Positions 1 through 11,600 of a stretch of DNA of 64,000 bases are shown here, in pieces (the stretch's first letter is position 1; the number at the start of each line of letters is the position of its first letter). The notes beneath the pieces are model-generated. The model searched no databases and was not told the DNA's origin. It saw nothing but the letters and a program-made list of their open reading frames with translations. The stretch is from Maratus speciosus (taxonomy: Eukaryota; Arthropoda; Arachnida; Araneae; Salticidae): the NCBI GenBank assembly GCA_963932465.1, contig OZ010788.1, positions 194,558,559-194,622,558 on the forward strand, written 5' to 3'. The translations under genes were made by a program, and so were the position numbers.

Positions 1-6
1 ATATAA

Positions 7-480
7 CTAGGGGGGGGGATCCGCCCCGTGCTCGCTACACTCACCAACCCCCCTCGTAATCGCTTCTCAATTCCGTACGGTATCGCGAAGCATTCCCCAT
101 TTTCTAGCCAACCCCAGACGTAATTGTTTCGCGTTTCCTTTCTGGATCGCTTCGCGATCCCTTATTTTCTATGCATTCAATTTTTAGATTCCAAACGCAG
201 ATGACCCCCCCCCCCGCCCCTTTCTCATTAGTTAATGGAAATTACCTTCTTTCTGTAAAAATCCCTTTTGTCATCGACCACTAAAAAAACAAAAAACCCC
301 AAAAACAGAAGTCTATTGAAATGCAGAAGATTTGTCCCTTTTCTAGCCCATTCTATCTAAATTCTGTGCTTTAGTGGTTTCCACTACGCACAATTCCCGC
401 TAAGAAAAGACAGAAAGCTCTGACCAATCAGATGCGTTTCGCGGTATCTACGCAGATTTTCATTGGTCCATTTCCAAATG
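7..480 (-). mobile_element. Helitron-like 3' end, copy A
   Basis: Read on the minus strand, this stretch ends in a GC-rich hairpin followed by CTAG and a host T (plus-strand CTAG at 7-10). That is the standard 3' terminus of Helitrons, which insert between A and T. The same hairpin-CTAG structure appears at 29014 and 61433 with a related CCAACCCCC motif inside it. GC content stays above background to about 480, which I take as the rough extent. I did not find the 5' TC end, and no Rep/helicase coding sequence is visible, so this is a non-autonomous or truncated copy. Confidence 0.5.
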
Positions 481-837
481 GTTACTTTTTTTATATATAT
501 AGAAGGATATATACGAAACTAATATATGCAAAATTCAAAGTAAAAAAAGTGCATTCAAAATAAAACATTAATCAGTAAAATTATTTAAAAAAAAAAATCA
601 AATAATGCAAAATAATCTCTTCTATAAAATATTTCTAGTCTAAACTATATTTTAAAACAACCAGAATTAAACAAAATAAAATATTTATCCTTAAAAATTC
701 TAAAAGTATTTTAGTGGTTATTTCTGAAATATGTTTACGTTATGATATGTTATTTGACAACTTATTGTGGATACATAAAAAGTTCCATTTTTTTTTTAAA
801 GAGAAAAATAATATTATTTTTCTTTTGCTTCGTTTTT
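481..837. other. AT-rich intergenic sequence
   Basis: Strongly AT-rich with short A and T runs. I see no open frame, RNA gene or recognisable repeat here. Confidence 0.5.
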
Positions 838-957
838 AGGTAGATTTCGTAAGAAATACTACCTATTGCAGTCGTTACCATGGTGCGACTTTTGAAAAAT
901 TCCTTCATAACTTTTCATTATAGTACCCCAGGAACCCAAAACCACCCCCATCTAAAA

Positions 958-998
<41 letters not shown>

Positions 999-1806
999 AT
1001 GTATGTATGTATGTACTAAATTTTGTCCGCACGATAAAAGTCGCAATTATGCACGAATCGTCTTCAAACTCCCCAACAACTTTGAGATGGCTAATATCTC
1101 GGCGGGGATTGAAAATGGGGTAAATCGGCCCAAGGGAATAGAAATGGGGAGGGTTCAAAATTTTGAATACCGTCTTAACATGATTCTGATAAAACCAGCT
1201 CTTTCACAACAATGACAGAAAAAAATAAATATTTTTCGTTATAGCAGTTGCCAACAATTAAAAAAAGTAATAAAATTCTCACCACAAAAATTGATTTCCT
1301 ATTGCAAAATTTTCACGCGAAAATTAATTAAATAAAAAGTTTGACGAATTGAAAACAAATTGAATATTACGTCATAAGTTTTCTAGAGCAAGATTTCCGC
1401 CTGAAAACTCAAAATGAAATAAATAGTTTGACGAATTAAAAAAAAAAAAAATCAAAATTTTGCTTCATATTAGAAATGTAATGGACACCAGCAGGTGAAT
1501 AGGTAACGTCATGTGAGTTTGAAGAAACGTATTAAAACATGATAAAAACCAGACTATGGAAATATTAACATATTTACCACTTTGAGGTTCTCTGAATTTG
1601 CTGTAGCCATTTTTAAACCTATTCCATATACATGCGTGTGTGTATTCCTGTATATTAGAATTTTCACAAAATGTTTAGCTCCCTAGAGCTCATTCTTGGT
1701 GAAGGAACTGGGTTTATCTCTAATCTTGATTTAAGTTTTGTTGGTGAATTTAGTACTTGACTTCGAAATCTACCTCCGTCTGTAGGCCCGAGCCGACAGG
1801 GATTTT
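838..1806. repeat. 0.95 kb dispersed TIR repeat, copy 1
   Basis: A second copy lies at 37308-38292 and is nearly identical along its whole length apart from the internal TA/GT microsatellite. The copy begins AGGTAGATTTCG and its mirror CGAAATCTACCT ends at 1775, a perfect 12-bp terminal inverted repeat. About 30 further bases (CTGTAGGCCCGAGCCG...) are also shared by both copies, so the mobile unit may extend past the inverted repeat. A (TA)n tract at 961-992 sits inside. Short open frames on both strands do not match between copies and are not genes. Confidence 0.75.
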
Positions 1807-1821
1807 TTTTTAGACATTTTT

Positions 1822-2030
1822 GTATAATTTATTTTGCCAACAATAATTGTTTTGATGAATTTAAATATTGTCATAAACATTCTGTAAATATACAAGCATT
1901 TCTTGATAGATATCTGCTCTCTGTATAATTTATTTTGCCAACAATAACTGCTTTTGGTGAATTTAAATATTTTCTTAAACATTCTGTAAATTACAAGCAT
2001 TTCTTGATTGATATCTGCCCATATTCTTGC
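1822..2030. repeat. Tandem duplication, about 101 bp unit
   Basis: Two adjacent copies of a unit starting GTATAATTTATTTTGCCAAC and ending near GATATCTGC. A third, diverged copy is at about 7681-7775, next to the LINE relic, so the unit is probably transposon-derived. Confidence 0.7.
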
Positions 2031-2039
2031 TACATTTAA

Positions 2040-2810
2040 AACCGCCACTACATTGTTGCCAATATCACTATTGTTTGATGCCAAGCTTCACATCAAACCC
2101 ACTTGTGGAACTTTATCCAACCTAGCAATTCCAAAATAACTTTAGGCTAAAAAATTTAAATTGCAAATCTGATTTCGATTAACCAAATTTGAAAACTATG
2201 TTCCGCACACAAACAGCTCAAATGGTTTAACTGTGAATGTCGAATGCAATAGATATAATCTCAGTCTTTATCTTATAAATTGGTATAATAAGTATTCTTA
2301 GTAACGTGCAATTACTATCTCTCTAATCCAGTTTAGTGTTTTACATTTTTTAAGCAACAAAAAATTATCGCATGTCATGAATATTAGATGGTAAATGTTT
2401 ACTTTTTAACTTCTTTGATTATCGTTTTTCTCATGTAAGGAAATAATTTTGCAAAGTGTAGGGATGATTTACTTTTCGTTTTACCAATATTAAGTTCTTT
2501 AAGCTATATTTCGAGCTGATAAAACTTTCGAGTTGCAGCCCGTGAGTGTATAATCTGTATTTCATTTGCGAAATTTAAATTTCAAATGACCTGATGATTC
2601 TGCCTTGGTTCCAAAAATATTTTAATTTTTCCAGTATATCAATGATATTTAGTGTTTTACTGTTCTTTAATATTCCTTGTCTATTTTGTTATTGTAATTT
2701 ATTTTTTAATATTTTTTATAAAGGATACAAATTCATTTTTTATTTTCATTTTGACATTTGTGAAGGATAAATTGGTGTTGTTTTATAATGGTTTTATATT
2801 TTATATATAT
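2040..2810. other. Intergenic, no feature seen
   Basis: AT-rich single-copy-looking sequence. Frames are short and interrupted and no structural RNA or terminal repeat was recognised. Confidence 0.45.
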
Positions 2811-2840
2811 ATATATCCACTAAAAACAATTTTTCAAAAG

Positions 2841-2885
<45 letters not shown>

Positions 2886-3985
2886 ATGAACGTTGTGGCT
2901 AAAACATGGTATGACATCCAAGCTTATATTATGACACTTATTTAATATTTCCGATTAAGAATTTACCATATGTAAGTCGAATGTCTATGTATACGTTCAT
3001 AGAAAGCCTTTTCTCCTTTACTAAATACAGCATAAAGTACCTCTGAAAATTCTTCTTTTTTGTAAAAAAAAAATATGCATGATGGGCTTGGCGGTCATCT
3101 TTCCATATTTTACAGAAATTTCTAAGCACAAAAATCCATAGTTAAAATCCGAAGTTTGAAATTGTTACTCAAGCAAAAATTTTATGTTTTTCCTTTATGG
3201 GCATGTGTGCCTAGAAATTTGTGTCTTAAGACAATGGTGATGTATCTTCAGGCTTCATCTTATGATTCTGATTGGGGGTAGCTAATTATTTAAAAGCAGT
3301 GAAAATAAATTTGTTTTCTAAAAATAAGCCTTTCTTAATTCATCTATCCGGAGTTAAAACCAGAAGTTCGAAATTGTTAATAATGCAAACGTTTTACGTT
3401 TTCCTTTACGAATTTGTGTGCTTAGAAATGTGTGTAAAATATGGAAAGATATCCGCAAGCCCATCATGCATTTTTTTTTTTTTTTTTTTTTTTTTTTTGA
3501 ATTTTCAGAAATACGTTATGAGGTATTTAGTGAAGGAGAAAAGGCTTACAAATGGTAAATTTTTAATGAAAAATTTTAAATAAGTACAGTAGAACCTCTT
3601 TTATCCGAAACTCTTTTAACCGAAACTCTCGGTTAACCGAAATCTATTTTTAAAGCTTTTTTTTTTTTACTGTCACATTCCTTGTGTGCAAAATCCATTT
3701 TGAAAGCTTTTTTTTTTTTTAACTATCATATTCCTTGTGTGCAAGCAGTCTTTTCCGAACTACGAGTACATATAAATATTTTCGATTCTCTTTCTTAGAG
3801 TTCCTTTGAATTTAACTTGAGCTCCCGTAAGTTACGGAGTGAACGAAGAAAACGAGCAAATTAGCAATTCTGAAGCTTTTTAATGTTTTGCAAAATGTAT
3901 AAAAGGGTATGAAAAGGTATTCTGGAGCAGCAGAAAAACTGCGATACTGGTGAACTATTAATATTAAAAAACTCCTTGATAGAGA

Positions 3986-4018
<33 letters not shown>

Positions 4019-4355
4019 ATCGAAACTGCGACAAACAAAACATTTTTTCAAACCCTTGTGATATATGTAAAAGGTACATAATTTCAAAATTATAATTCAG
4101 GTAATTTAATCTTTTTTCTATTTTGTTATTGCTTTATTTTAATTAAGCACTTGTTACCATAATAAGAAATAGCGCATATATATTTCTCCTTAATCTTATA
4201 ATTGAAGTATTCTCGATTATCTGAAAATTTCGATATTCCGAAAGATGGTCGGTCCCAATTAATTCGGATAATCTAGGTTCTACTGTATCATAATATAAGC
4301 TTGGAAATTTGATATCACGCCATTTTTTAGCCACAACTTTCTTTCTTTTCTTTTC

Positions 4356-4390
<35 letters not shown>

Positions 4391-4432
4391 CTTTTTTATT
4401 ACTTTTGAAAAGTTGTTTATTAGTGGATATCA
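2811..4432. mobile_element. Foldback element with long inverted arms
   Basis: The left arm (about 2811-3130) reads, on the opposite strand, like the right arm (about 3420-4432). Shared landmarks include ATGCATGATGGGCTTG against CAAGCCCATCATGCAT, and the CCAAGCTTATATTATGA block on either side. Each arm carries a long A or T tract. A separate direct repeat (about 3140-3225 and 3360-3435) lies near the centre. The right arm is interrupted by the pogo-type MITE at 3587-4285. No transposase frame is present. Outer limits are approximate. Confidence 0.65.
3587..4285. mobile_element. pogo/Tigger-type MITE
   Basis: The ends are CAGTAGAACCTCTTTTATCC and its mirror GGATAATCTAGGTTCTACTG, with a TA on each side (3585-3586, 4286-4287). 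TA target duplication and a CAGT(A)GAACC terminus are typical of pogo/Tigger elements. The 699-bp interior is non-coding. Comparison with the uninterrupted left arm of the surrounding foldback element shows where it inserted. Confidence 0.8.
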
Positions 4433-4439
4433 TTTCTTA

Positions 4440-5689
4440 TTTTTTAACAGTCACATATAATTTAAATAATTCTTCTCATTCAGATTAAAATGAGTCCTCG
4501 TATAACCTTTGTAAGCAGGGAGCAAACGCATTATATATACAATTTGTTTAGATATCATTCATTTTTTAGAGTAATTAATAATTTAAAAGCAAGGAAAGCT
4601 CAATTCTTTTCTCAAAGTATCAGTCTTTCTCAACTCATATGGTCTTTAAATTTTTTATGAAGGATGAAAATGTAGTAAAAAACACATAGTTTCGAAATTA
4701 AAATATAGTTTTATAGTCTGTTAGTTGGTTGTTTGTTTGTTTTTTTTTTTTTTTCTTCGCTGGCGATTTTGCAAAATTATTTCATCTATACAAATACCTA
4801 CTGGCTAAACCGAGAATGAAAAACGGCAGGCGTCTAGAAAATTGAAATAGCAAATTAAAATCGAAGTGGTCGTATCGCATCTGATTTGTGCTATTATAAT
4901 ATAGATAGTTACGTAATCTTAAGCGGGTTTATCGCTGTTTGGCATAAGTTGTTAATTTTAGAATTAATTAACAGTTTTTCGCTAATTAAGAATAGAAATT
5001 TTATTTATTTTTTAACTGAATTTTATAAAAGCACGTAGGTTGAACAATTTTCTGTCTAAAAATGCAATCTTGATTTTTTTCTTTCCATTATTTAGAAAAT
5101 TATTCTTTCCATTATTAAGTCTCTGTGTTGAATGAACTAAAATGTTTGACGAAGAAAAATAAGTGATCAGTTTCAGTATTGCGACGTTTTTTAAGAAAAC
5201 TATATATCAGTTTATAATTAATTTATGAAGATGAAGTTGGTCCCATATTTGAAATTTCTTCACTAGGTTCTTCTAGTTCTCGTTTTATTTTTCTTTGATG
5301 ATTGATTCTTTTGATATCGGAAATTTTACACTGGCATGTTTGGTCGTTTTAACATGGAGAAGTTTTCTTCTATATAATAAGCAGTTAATCAGTCTTGGCG
5401 TTTGTTTGATTTGCCGGGTTAGCTTTTTTATAGCTTGGCTTGGCAGGACAGCCGTTCTGCTTGATAAATTACACTGATAAACAAGGAATTTTTTTCTTGG
5501 AAAATTTTAATAGATTTAAGTAATCATACTCTTGGGAATTTAGGAAATATTCACAAAAAGGTGAATTTGGTTTCCATTTCAGAGATATATGTGTTTAAAT
5601 ATATCTCATTATGTTATTTTATTGCTTTTTAAAGTACTTTGTTGCTACAGTCCAAAGACCCTGAAAGTGAACAAATATGTGCTACTTAT
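4440..5689. other. Intergenic, no feature seen
   Basis: AT-rich. A 60-codon open frame at 5295-5477 has no recognisable motif and is treated as chance. Confidence 0.45.
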
Positions 5690-6580
5690 AATACATCCAG
5701 GCGCCAATAAGATGTGTTTCGTCCATGTGAAAAATGCAGCACAGCAGCGCCACCTGTTGAGCGATATATACCAAAACCAAATCAGCACCAATTCATATGA
5801 AGGACTAATTTAACTTTGTATAGTTTTTACAGAGGAAGAATAAAGCAGAAATATATATATATATAGATGGAATAATACAAGATTCGTACACACTTCTTTA
5901 AATAAAAATCAAAGACTTTTAAGGACTTTCAAGGGCCAAAAAAATGTAAGGACCTACAAATTAAATAAACTAATAAATTATAATATGCGTTTTTTAATAA
6001 ACGGTTTCATTTTTGTAAATACAAGTTTTAAACATTCAAATGGCCGGGAAGGGGAGGGGATTTCAGCGTGTGGAAATTTAGAAAATTTAGAAAGAATTTT
6101 AGAAGAAAATTTAGTTAGAATTTAGGAAATTTAGAAATTTAGAAAATTTTAAAAGAACAAATACAGCAGACGAAAAAACTAGTCGGATGTGCCAATCCCA
6201 AAACTTTCTTCTATCTCATGCATGTTAATACTGCAAAATTCACTATCAGAGTGCCAACATTAAATGTCAATCTTTGCTCATCATGAGGTTTCTAAAGATA
6301 TGAAATTCCGTGCATTAGTTCTTGAGATAGACTATTGCTAAATAGAGTAAATCCTGAAAAATGCAACATAGCAGCGCAATCTGTTGGGTGATTTACACTA
6401 AAACCTAATCAACAACAACTTGTGTTAACGTCTGACTGAATCTGAAGTTTGATGAAAATCCGTGCATTAATTTTTGAGATAGAGCTATTGCAAAAATCGG
6501 AAAAAATGCGCACAGCAGCGTCACCTGTTTGGCGATTTACACCAAAACGTAATCAGCCCCTATATATACCTGAATCTGAA
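5690..6580. repeat. Repeat family with about 125-bp internal units, copy 1
   Basis: Units built around GAAAAATGCAGCAnAGCAGC...CACCTGTTG..GATTTACACC...CCGTGCATTAGTT occur near 5720, 6355 and 6500. They recur at 60470, 60610 and 60765. A marker AACTAGTCGGATGTG at about 6178 has a matching copy at 59921, so the two regions belong to the same dispersed element. Type of element unknown. Confidence 0.65.
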
Positions 6581-6581
6581 G

Positions 6582-6911
6582 TTTTATGGCTTTCATTCAA
6601 GCACGTTGTGCATAATTTCTTAGGGAATAACAAAGCTACAAGTTACAAGTGTTCAAAATATGGTAAACAATTTTAAAAAGCTAAATTGTCACATGTCATT
6701 AAAGCTTCATTTCTTGCACTGTCACATTGATTTTTTCTCAGATAATATGGGAGCAATTAGTGACGAGCATGGTGAACGATTTCACCAACAAATTTCTGCT
6801 ATGCAATATCGTTATCGATCGCAATGGAATGCAGCAATGCTTGTCGATTACTGTTGGTCCATCAAGAGAGAAAATACTGAACATAAATATAAACGCAAAA
6901 ATAGGTACTAA
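6582..6911 (+). pseudogene. Transposon ORF relic (C-terminal end)
   Basis: Two frames on the + strand together give a recognisable protein tail: VLWLSFKHVVHNFLGN, then after a frame break HFLHCHIDFFSDNMGAISDE, GERFHQQISAM and MLVDYCWSIKRE before a stop. From memory this matches the C-terminus of a transposon-encoded family common in arthropod and cnidarian genomes, often annotated as cc8L18.2-like; its usual form carries NLGAVSDEHGERFHQDI and a DYCW motif. The frame break and the missing N-terminus mean it is dead. Function of the family is not established to my knowledge. Confidence 0.6.
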
Positions 6912-7560
6912 TGTACTCAAATTAATACACTCAAATTGTGTACAGCTGCGTAAAATGTGTGGAAAATATGTGGAAAATGTGTATAAACAGTGTATAAGTA
7001 TATACTGCTGGTAAATTTAACATTTATGTATTATTATTATGCATTATTGTACGATCTCCTAAATTGTGATATATGGTAATAATATATAAATACATATCCT
7101 TCTTTAAAAAAAAAGAAGAACCAAGTAAAAATTTCTAATATCATTTTTATTCACTCAAGTGTGTATATAATTGGAATATAACTTTAAATTTAAGAAAAAA
7201 ATAAAAAGTCAATTTTTGTTTATCAGTGTTATTTTTAAGTACAGTATTACAAAACAAAAAGATCAAAGAATAAAAGATAATCGTTATCGTTAAGATTTTA
7301 ATACTTTAAAAAGTTATTTAATACTTTAGAAATGTCATAAATTTAAAAAAAGAAGTAAAAAAAAAGTTTACTGAAAAAACATCATAATAACTTTGTTCAA
7401 AATTTTATGCGTATACCTATGACGAAATATTCATATTATTTTTTATAATTTTTTAATTTAATAAAACCAAAGATCTAATCCGGGTTTCCCTGTTTACAGA
7501 ACATAGATAAAAACCATTTTTTACATTAAATATGTTAATAGATTTTTTACATTTAATATA
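6912..7560. other. Intergenic, no feature seen
   Basis: Very AT-rich, with A runs and no supportable gene or repeat boundary. Confidence 0.45.
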
Positions 7561-7574
7561 TTTTTTTAGATTGC

Positions 7575-8445
7575 CCACTATCTCATATATCATCATCATC
7601 ATAATCATCATATCAACCGTTTTCAACCCACTGCTGGATATGTATTAGATCTCCCCAAGATTTTTTTCTTTGTTTCCAGCCAGCAATAATTGTTTTGGCG
7701 AATTTATATATTTCCGTAAATATACAATCATTTTTTATAGATATCTGCTCTCTGTATAATCTATTTTACCAACCTGTTTTAGTCATCCAATTAACACCGG
7801 CCACTTTTCTGATTTCGTCACTCCATCTTACTTGAGGTCGTTTTACATCTCTGACATACCACTGTGAGGTGTTTGTGCGCTATTTTTTGTCTTGTCTTCT
7901 TGCAGTGTTCAGTCCATTTCCATTTTAGCCGATTAGTTCTCTCGATGATGTCAAAAACTTTTTTCTGACTTCTTACCCAGATTATCCTTTTTCTGTCTCT
8001 TCTAGTTATGCCTAGCATACATCTTTCCATACTTCGTTGTGTTGTCTGTAATATTTGTACCATCCGTTTTATTAGCGTCCATGTTTCCGCTTCTTAAGCT
8101 AGTCCAGGCAAAACACATTAGTTAAACACCTTACTTTTCAAATAAAGATGCATATTACTCTTCAGAATAATATTGTTCTTCCCAAAAGCACTCCATCCGT
8201 TTCTTAGTCCTCTATTGATTTCATTCATGATACTGTTGTCCGATGATATTTCCTGTTCAAGGTAGCACACATAACTTTGCACTTCTTTAATCTCAGTGTT
8301 GTTGTAGACGATTTTCTTTTTTGGTGCAAATGAATTAAACATCACCTTAGTCTTTCCCAAATTAATTTTAATCCCACAATGCTTTCTTGTACCAAATCGT
8401 TTAGCATATTTTCCAATTCTTCAGGACTATTTTGTTAATTACATT
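7575..8445 (-). pseudogene. LINE reverse transcriptase relic (RTE-like 3' end)
   Basis: On the minus strand, frames give INLGKTKVMFNSFAPKKK, a segment with the pattern Y..YLEQEISSDNSIMNEINR, then LQTTQRSMERCMLGITRRDR and a basic WKWTEH segment. This order matches the thumb and C-terminal region of arthropod endonuclease-reverse transcriptase LINEs (usual forms: KTKVM, MERAMLGVSLRDR, KWQWAGH). Stops and at least one frameshift break it. The 3' end carries a (ATC/ATG)n tail at 7590-7612, as such LINEs often do. Only the last part of the ORF is present: a 5'-truncated dead insertion. The RTE clade assignment is tentative. Confidence 0.75.
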
Positions 8446-8449
8446 CAAA

Positions 8450-9230
8450 ATTAAGGAAGATTTAGCTAAATGTTGTTTAGATGCGGTTGGTAGCCACTTC
8501 CAACGTGCAGCAAGGTAAAAATCGCCTTAACTCTATCGCCAAACGTTATATCAAATACCTTTTACTAGCCGCATGTTATTTCTTTATCAAAATAATAATC
8601 ACAGTTAAAAGAAGACTGGAAATTTAAGAGAATCAAAATGTTTCTAATAGTAAAATTTATGAAAAGTAAAGCAATGATAAATCATTAAAGCGTGTTCATT
8701 TTCTGGTGATAATGTAAAAATATTTTCTCAAATTATACACATAGATGTTGACTTACTAAAATTCAGTTGAAAAGGGGGGAAAATTAAAAGGGAAAAAAGC
8801 AAAATTGATATTGTGAATGTTTTCTAAAAGATTTTTGATTCCCTGCATTTTTTTTTTTTATCTTTTGGTAGCGGAAAATAAGATCAAGATTAGCGAAAAT
8901 TGCTTTGTTGTTTACAATATTTCACATATTTGCACGCTTACTGATTTTATCAATGAGACACTAAGTAAATGCTACCATTGTTTACGGAATATGTCAGCAG
9001 AAAAAGCTGTTAGGCACGATTTTGCCTATCGTAAATGTGTTTAAAAATTTTTATCATAATAATTATTGATTTATTCGAAAATTGTAAAAACAAAATTAAT
9101 TTAAAGATAAATTATTCTAATTCATTCTGCACTAACGTAACGTACTTGTAATTTAATTGAAATACTGAGAACCTTATTACAATATTTTTAAGTGAATTTT
9201 CATTCATGTGAATAATTAGATCGATCTCCA
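8450..9230. other. Intergenic, no feature seen
   Basis: AT-rich. A 75-codon frame at 8817-9044 has a hydrophobic start but no recognisable family and no flanking gene structure; not called. Confidence 0.45.
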
Positions 9231-9234
9231 GCAG

Positions 9235-9480
9235 GGTTTTTTTTTTTTTGGGGGGGGGGGGGGGGTGCAGATTTATTTACATGAGGATACATTCACTTTG
9301 AAACTGGTTCCAAAAGTGAAATCGCCCTCATTTAAAAAATACTGTAACTAAAATCGAAAAAGCACAAGCAAACAACGTTAGACATTGACCTCGGGAATCA
9401 TTTAAAAATATTACAATGCAAGCGAGAAACTTTAAAAGAACGCTACCATAGGTTTAACATTAGTGTGTGAATTTCTTCGC
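9235..9480. repeat. Diverged copy of the TTAA family (fragment)
   Basis: Shares in order several landmarks with the elements at 20188 and 52085: CACTTT..AAACTGGTTC, AACTAAAATCGAAAAAG, and CCATAGGTTTAACATTAG. A T10/G15 homopolymer block sits at its left. No terminal TTAA pair was found, so this is a fragment. Confidence 0.4.
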
Positions 9481-9601
9481 GTGACTAGTAGGGATGTGAC
9501 GAATAGTGCTTTGGCCGAATAGTCAAATGCCGAATATTCGGCTAAATTTTAGGCCGAATACCAACTTATTTTCCGATTAAGAAAAGTGTTGATTATATAT
9601 A

Positions 9602-10193
9602 CAGGGTGTATCTTAAATGCTTCAACAAACTTAGAGTGATGATAGTATTCATGAAAACGAACAAAAAACGCAATGGAACATGGGGTCACAAATGACGTTT
9701 AATGGATGAAAATCGAGAAAATGCGTCTGGAAATGGACAAACTGAGACAAGAAAGACATTTCCCAGAAAATTATTTATTGCACAGAATAAGTACAACACA
9801 ACTCGTGATGTCCAGCGAAAACAAATATTTTACAACAATTGTTCAAAGTGTTGACCGCGGACATTATTACACAGAGTACATCTACGGAGGAACAACTGGC
9901 GGACATGCTCAAATTTGCATACGCGGATTCCTGCTCACAGATTTGTTTGGCTTTCTTCCAAGTTTTTATTATCTCTTTCTGACCGGATATGTACAAAGTG
10001 AAAGGAAAACCAGCTTCGTGCTACTAGCCAGTTCTGCAGAAAAGCAGCATGCGAGATTTTGATATTTTTATTAGTTTTGCGATTTTCACCCTTTAAACGT
10101 CATTTGCGACCCCATGTTCCATTGCATTTTCTTTTCGTCTTGATGAGTACTATCATCCCCCTAATTTTGTTGAAGCCTTTCAGATACACCCTG
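9602..10193. mobile_element. 592-bp TIR element with TA target duplication
   Basis: Ends CAGGGTGTATCTTAAATGC and the mirror of CAGGGTGTATCTGAAAGGC, flanked by TA at 9600-9601 and 10194-10195. The inverted repeats run for about 100 bp (AATGGAACATGGGGTC near one end, GACCCCATGTTCCATT near the other). A 118-codon open frame at 9706-10062 lies between them, but I recognise no transposase motif in it. A non-autonomous element in size and design like 38517-39115. Confidence 0.8.
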
Positions 10194-10289
10194 TATACAT
10201 ATATAATTTTAATTTTTTAAATGGAAAAGAGAATTAAAAACAAATTTAAGTTCTATTATTAATCTGTCTATTTTTTTTTTAATAACTTG

Positions 10290-11600
10290 ATGTAGGGTGA
10301 AGCCCCTAGTAATTGACACCTTAAAGATTCTTTCTTGTTCAAATCACTATTACAAAATTTTAAATCCATTTTATACTTATTTTTCTTTTTGAAAGGATAA
10401 TAGAGATACATTTAAAAATTACTGTCGGCAGTAAAATCATCGGAAATTATGCATTGCATTATTAAAAATTAAATTTTTTCATAAATTTGGTGAATAACTC
10501 CAGTAACTGACACGAATCCCATTTTGAAAAATCAATAACTGACACGAAGAGAACCAGTGCCTGACATTTCATTTTCAAAGATTTAAAAAAAAAAAGTTAT
10601 TTCAAGGAATTTATGCTTTAAAAATACTTTAATCTTTATTATAAAAATAATACTTAAGCCTTATGATATCATACTACAAATGCATGTGTCTTTTTTTTGT
10701 TTCACGCTTTAAATTTCTATTAATGTAGATATCCAATAACTGACATTTGTGAACCAGTAACTGACAATTGATGTCAGACGCTGGTAGAAAAATTTAAATT
10801 TTAATAGTGCTCATAACAAGATAAATTTAGTTTATTATTATGTTTTTTTAAACAGTTCAAATAATAGATTTCCATTTTCTTTAACATAACCAATAATTAA
10901 TACTTTCTGTCGGAGACTGGTGAAATCAGATTCCTGGAACACATAACTGGCACCCCCTCGTTAAGGTAAATTAAATAACTATAAAATACAAATCATGACC
11001 CTAATGTATCACAGACATCTTTTAACTAATTTCTACAAGTATAACTTTAAGAAAAAGATTTGGGACGGTTCCATTACAAATAGATTTTTTAAAAAAATAC
11101 CTTAAGTTCATAAATAAGATGGATGCCTCGAAGTGACACTTTTTGTGCTCCAAAAGTTTCTTCCTAATGTACTATCTTCTTGGCCCACCAGTGGTGGATA
11201 AATTGACTCCAAAATAAAAATAAGTGTCTAAGTTAGCATTAAATAACATTACTTAGCAGAATTTTACAAGAAGATACTTATTTGAGTTAGATTCTTGCTG
11301 AATAATTCCAGAGTAACTGATACTAAAATCATTTTGAAAAACGAATAACTGACACGAAGTGAATCAGGGTTTGACACTTTACTCGAAAAGATTAAAAAGA
11401 GGTATTTTTATTTCAAAGAATTTATGCTTTAAAAATACTTTAAATATTTATTATAAAAACAAATTACCTAAATCTTATTTATATACATCATACTACAGAT
11501 GTATGTATCTCTTTTTTCATATTTTAAAAGTGTGCTATGTCAGAAACCGGCTCAAAACATTTCGACTGATACCACATTCATCGTTCTGCGTTTTGTAAAT
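10290..11600. repeat. Direct duplication with recurrent AACTGACA motifs
   Basis: The block at about 10470-10700 is repeated at about 11280-11525 (shared TTTATGCTTTAAAAATACTT, and ATAACTGACACGAAG). The words AGTAACTGACA, AATAACTGACA or close variants occur at least six times between 10500 and 11360. The start has AAGCCCCTAGTAATTGACAC, and a related CCCCCAGTAGTTGA lies at 17414. This could be the subterminal motif array of a DNA transposon. No coding sequence. Confidence 0.55.

Noticed and set aside
880..1215. 111-codon frame in the 0.95 kb repeat
   Set aside because: Contains a (TA)n-coded Ile/Tyr run and is not kept in the same form in the second copy at 37.4 kb.
9706..10062. 118-codon frame in the 592-bp TIR element
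   Set aside because: No transposase motif and most of it lies between the inverted repeats; kept only as a note under the element.
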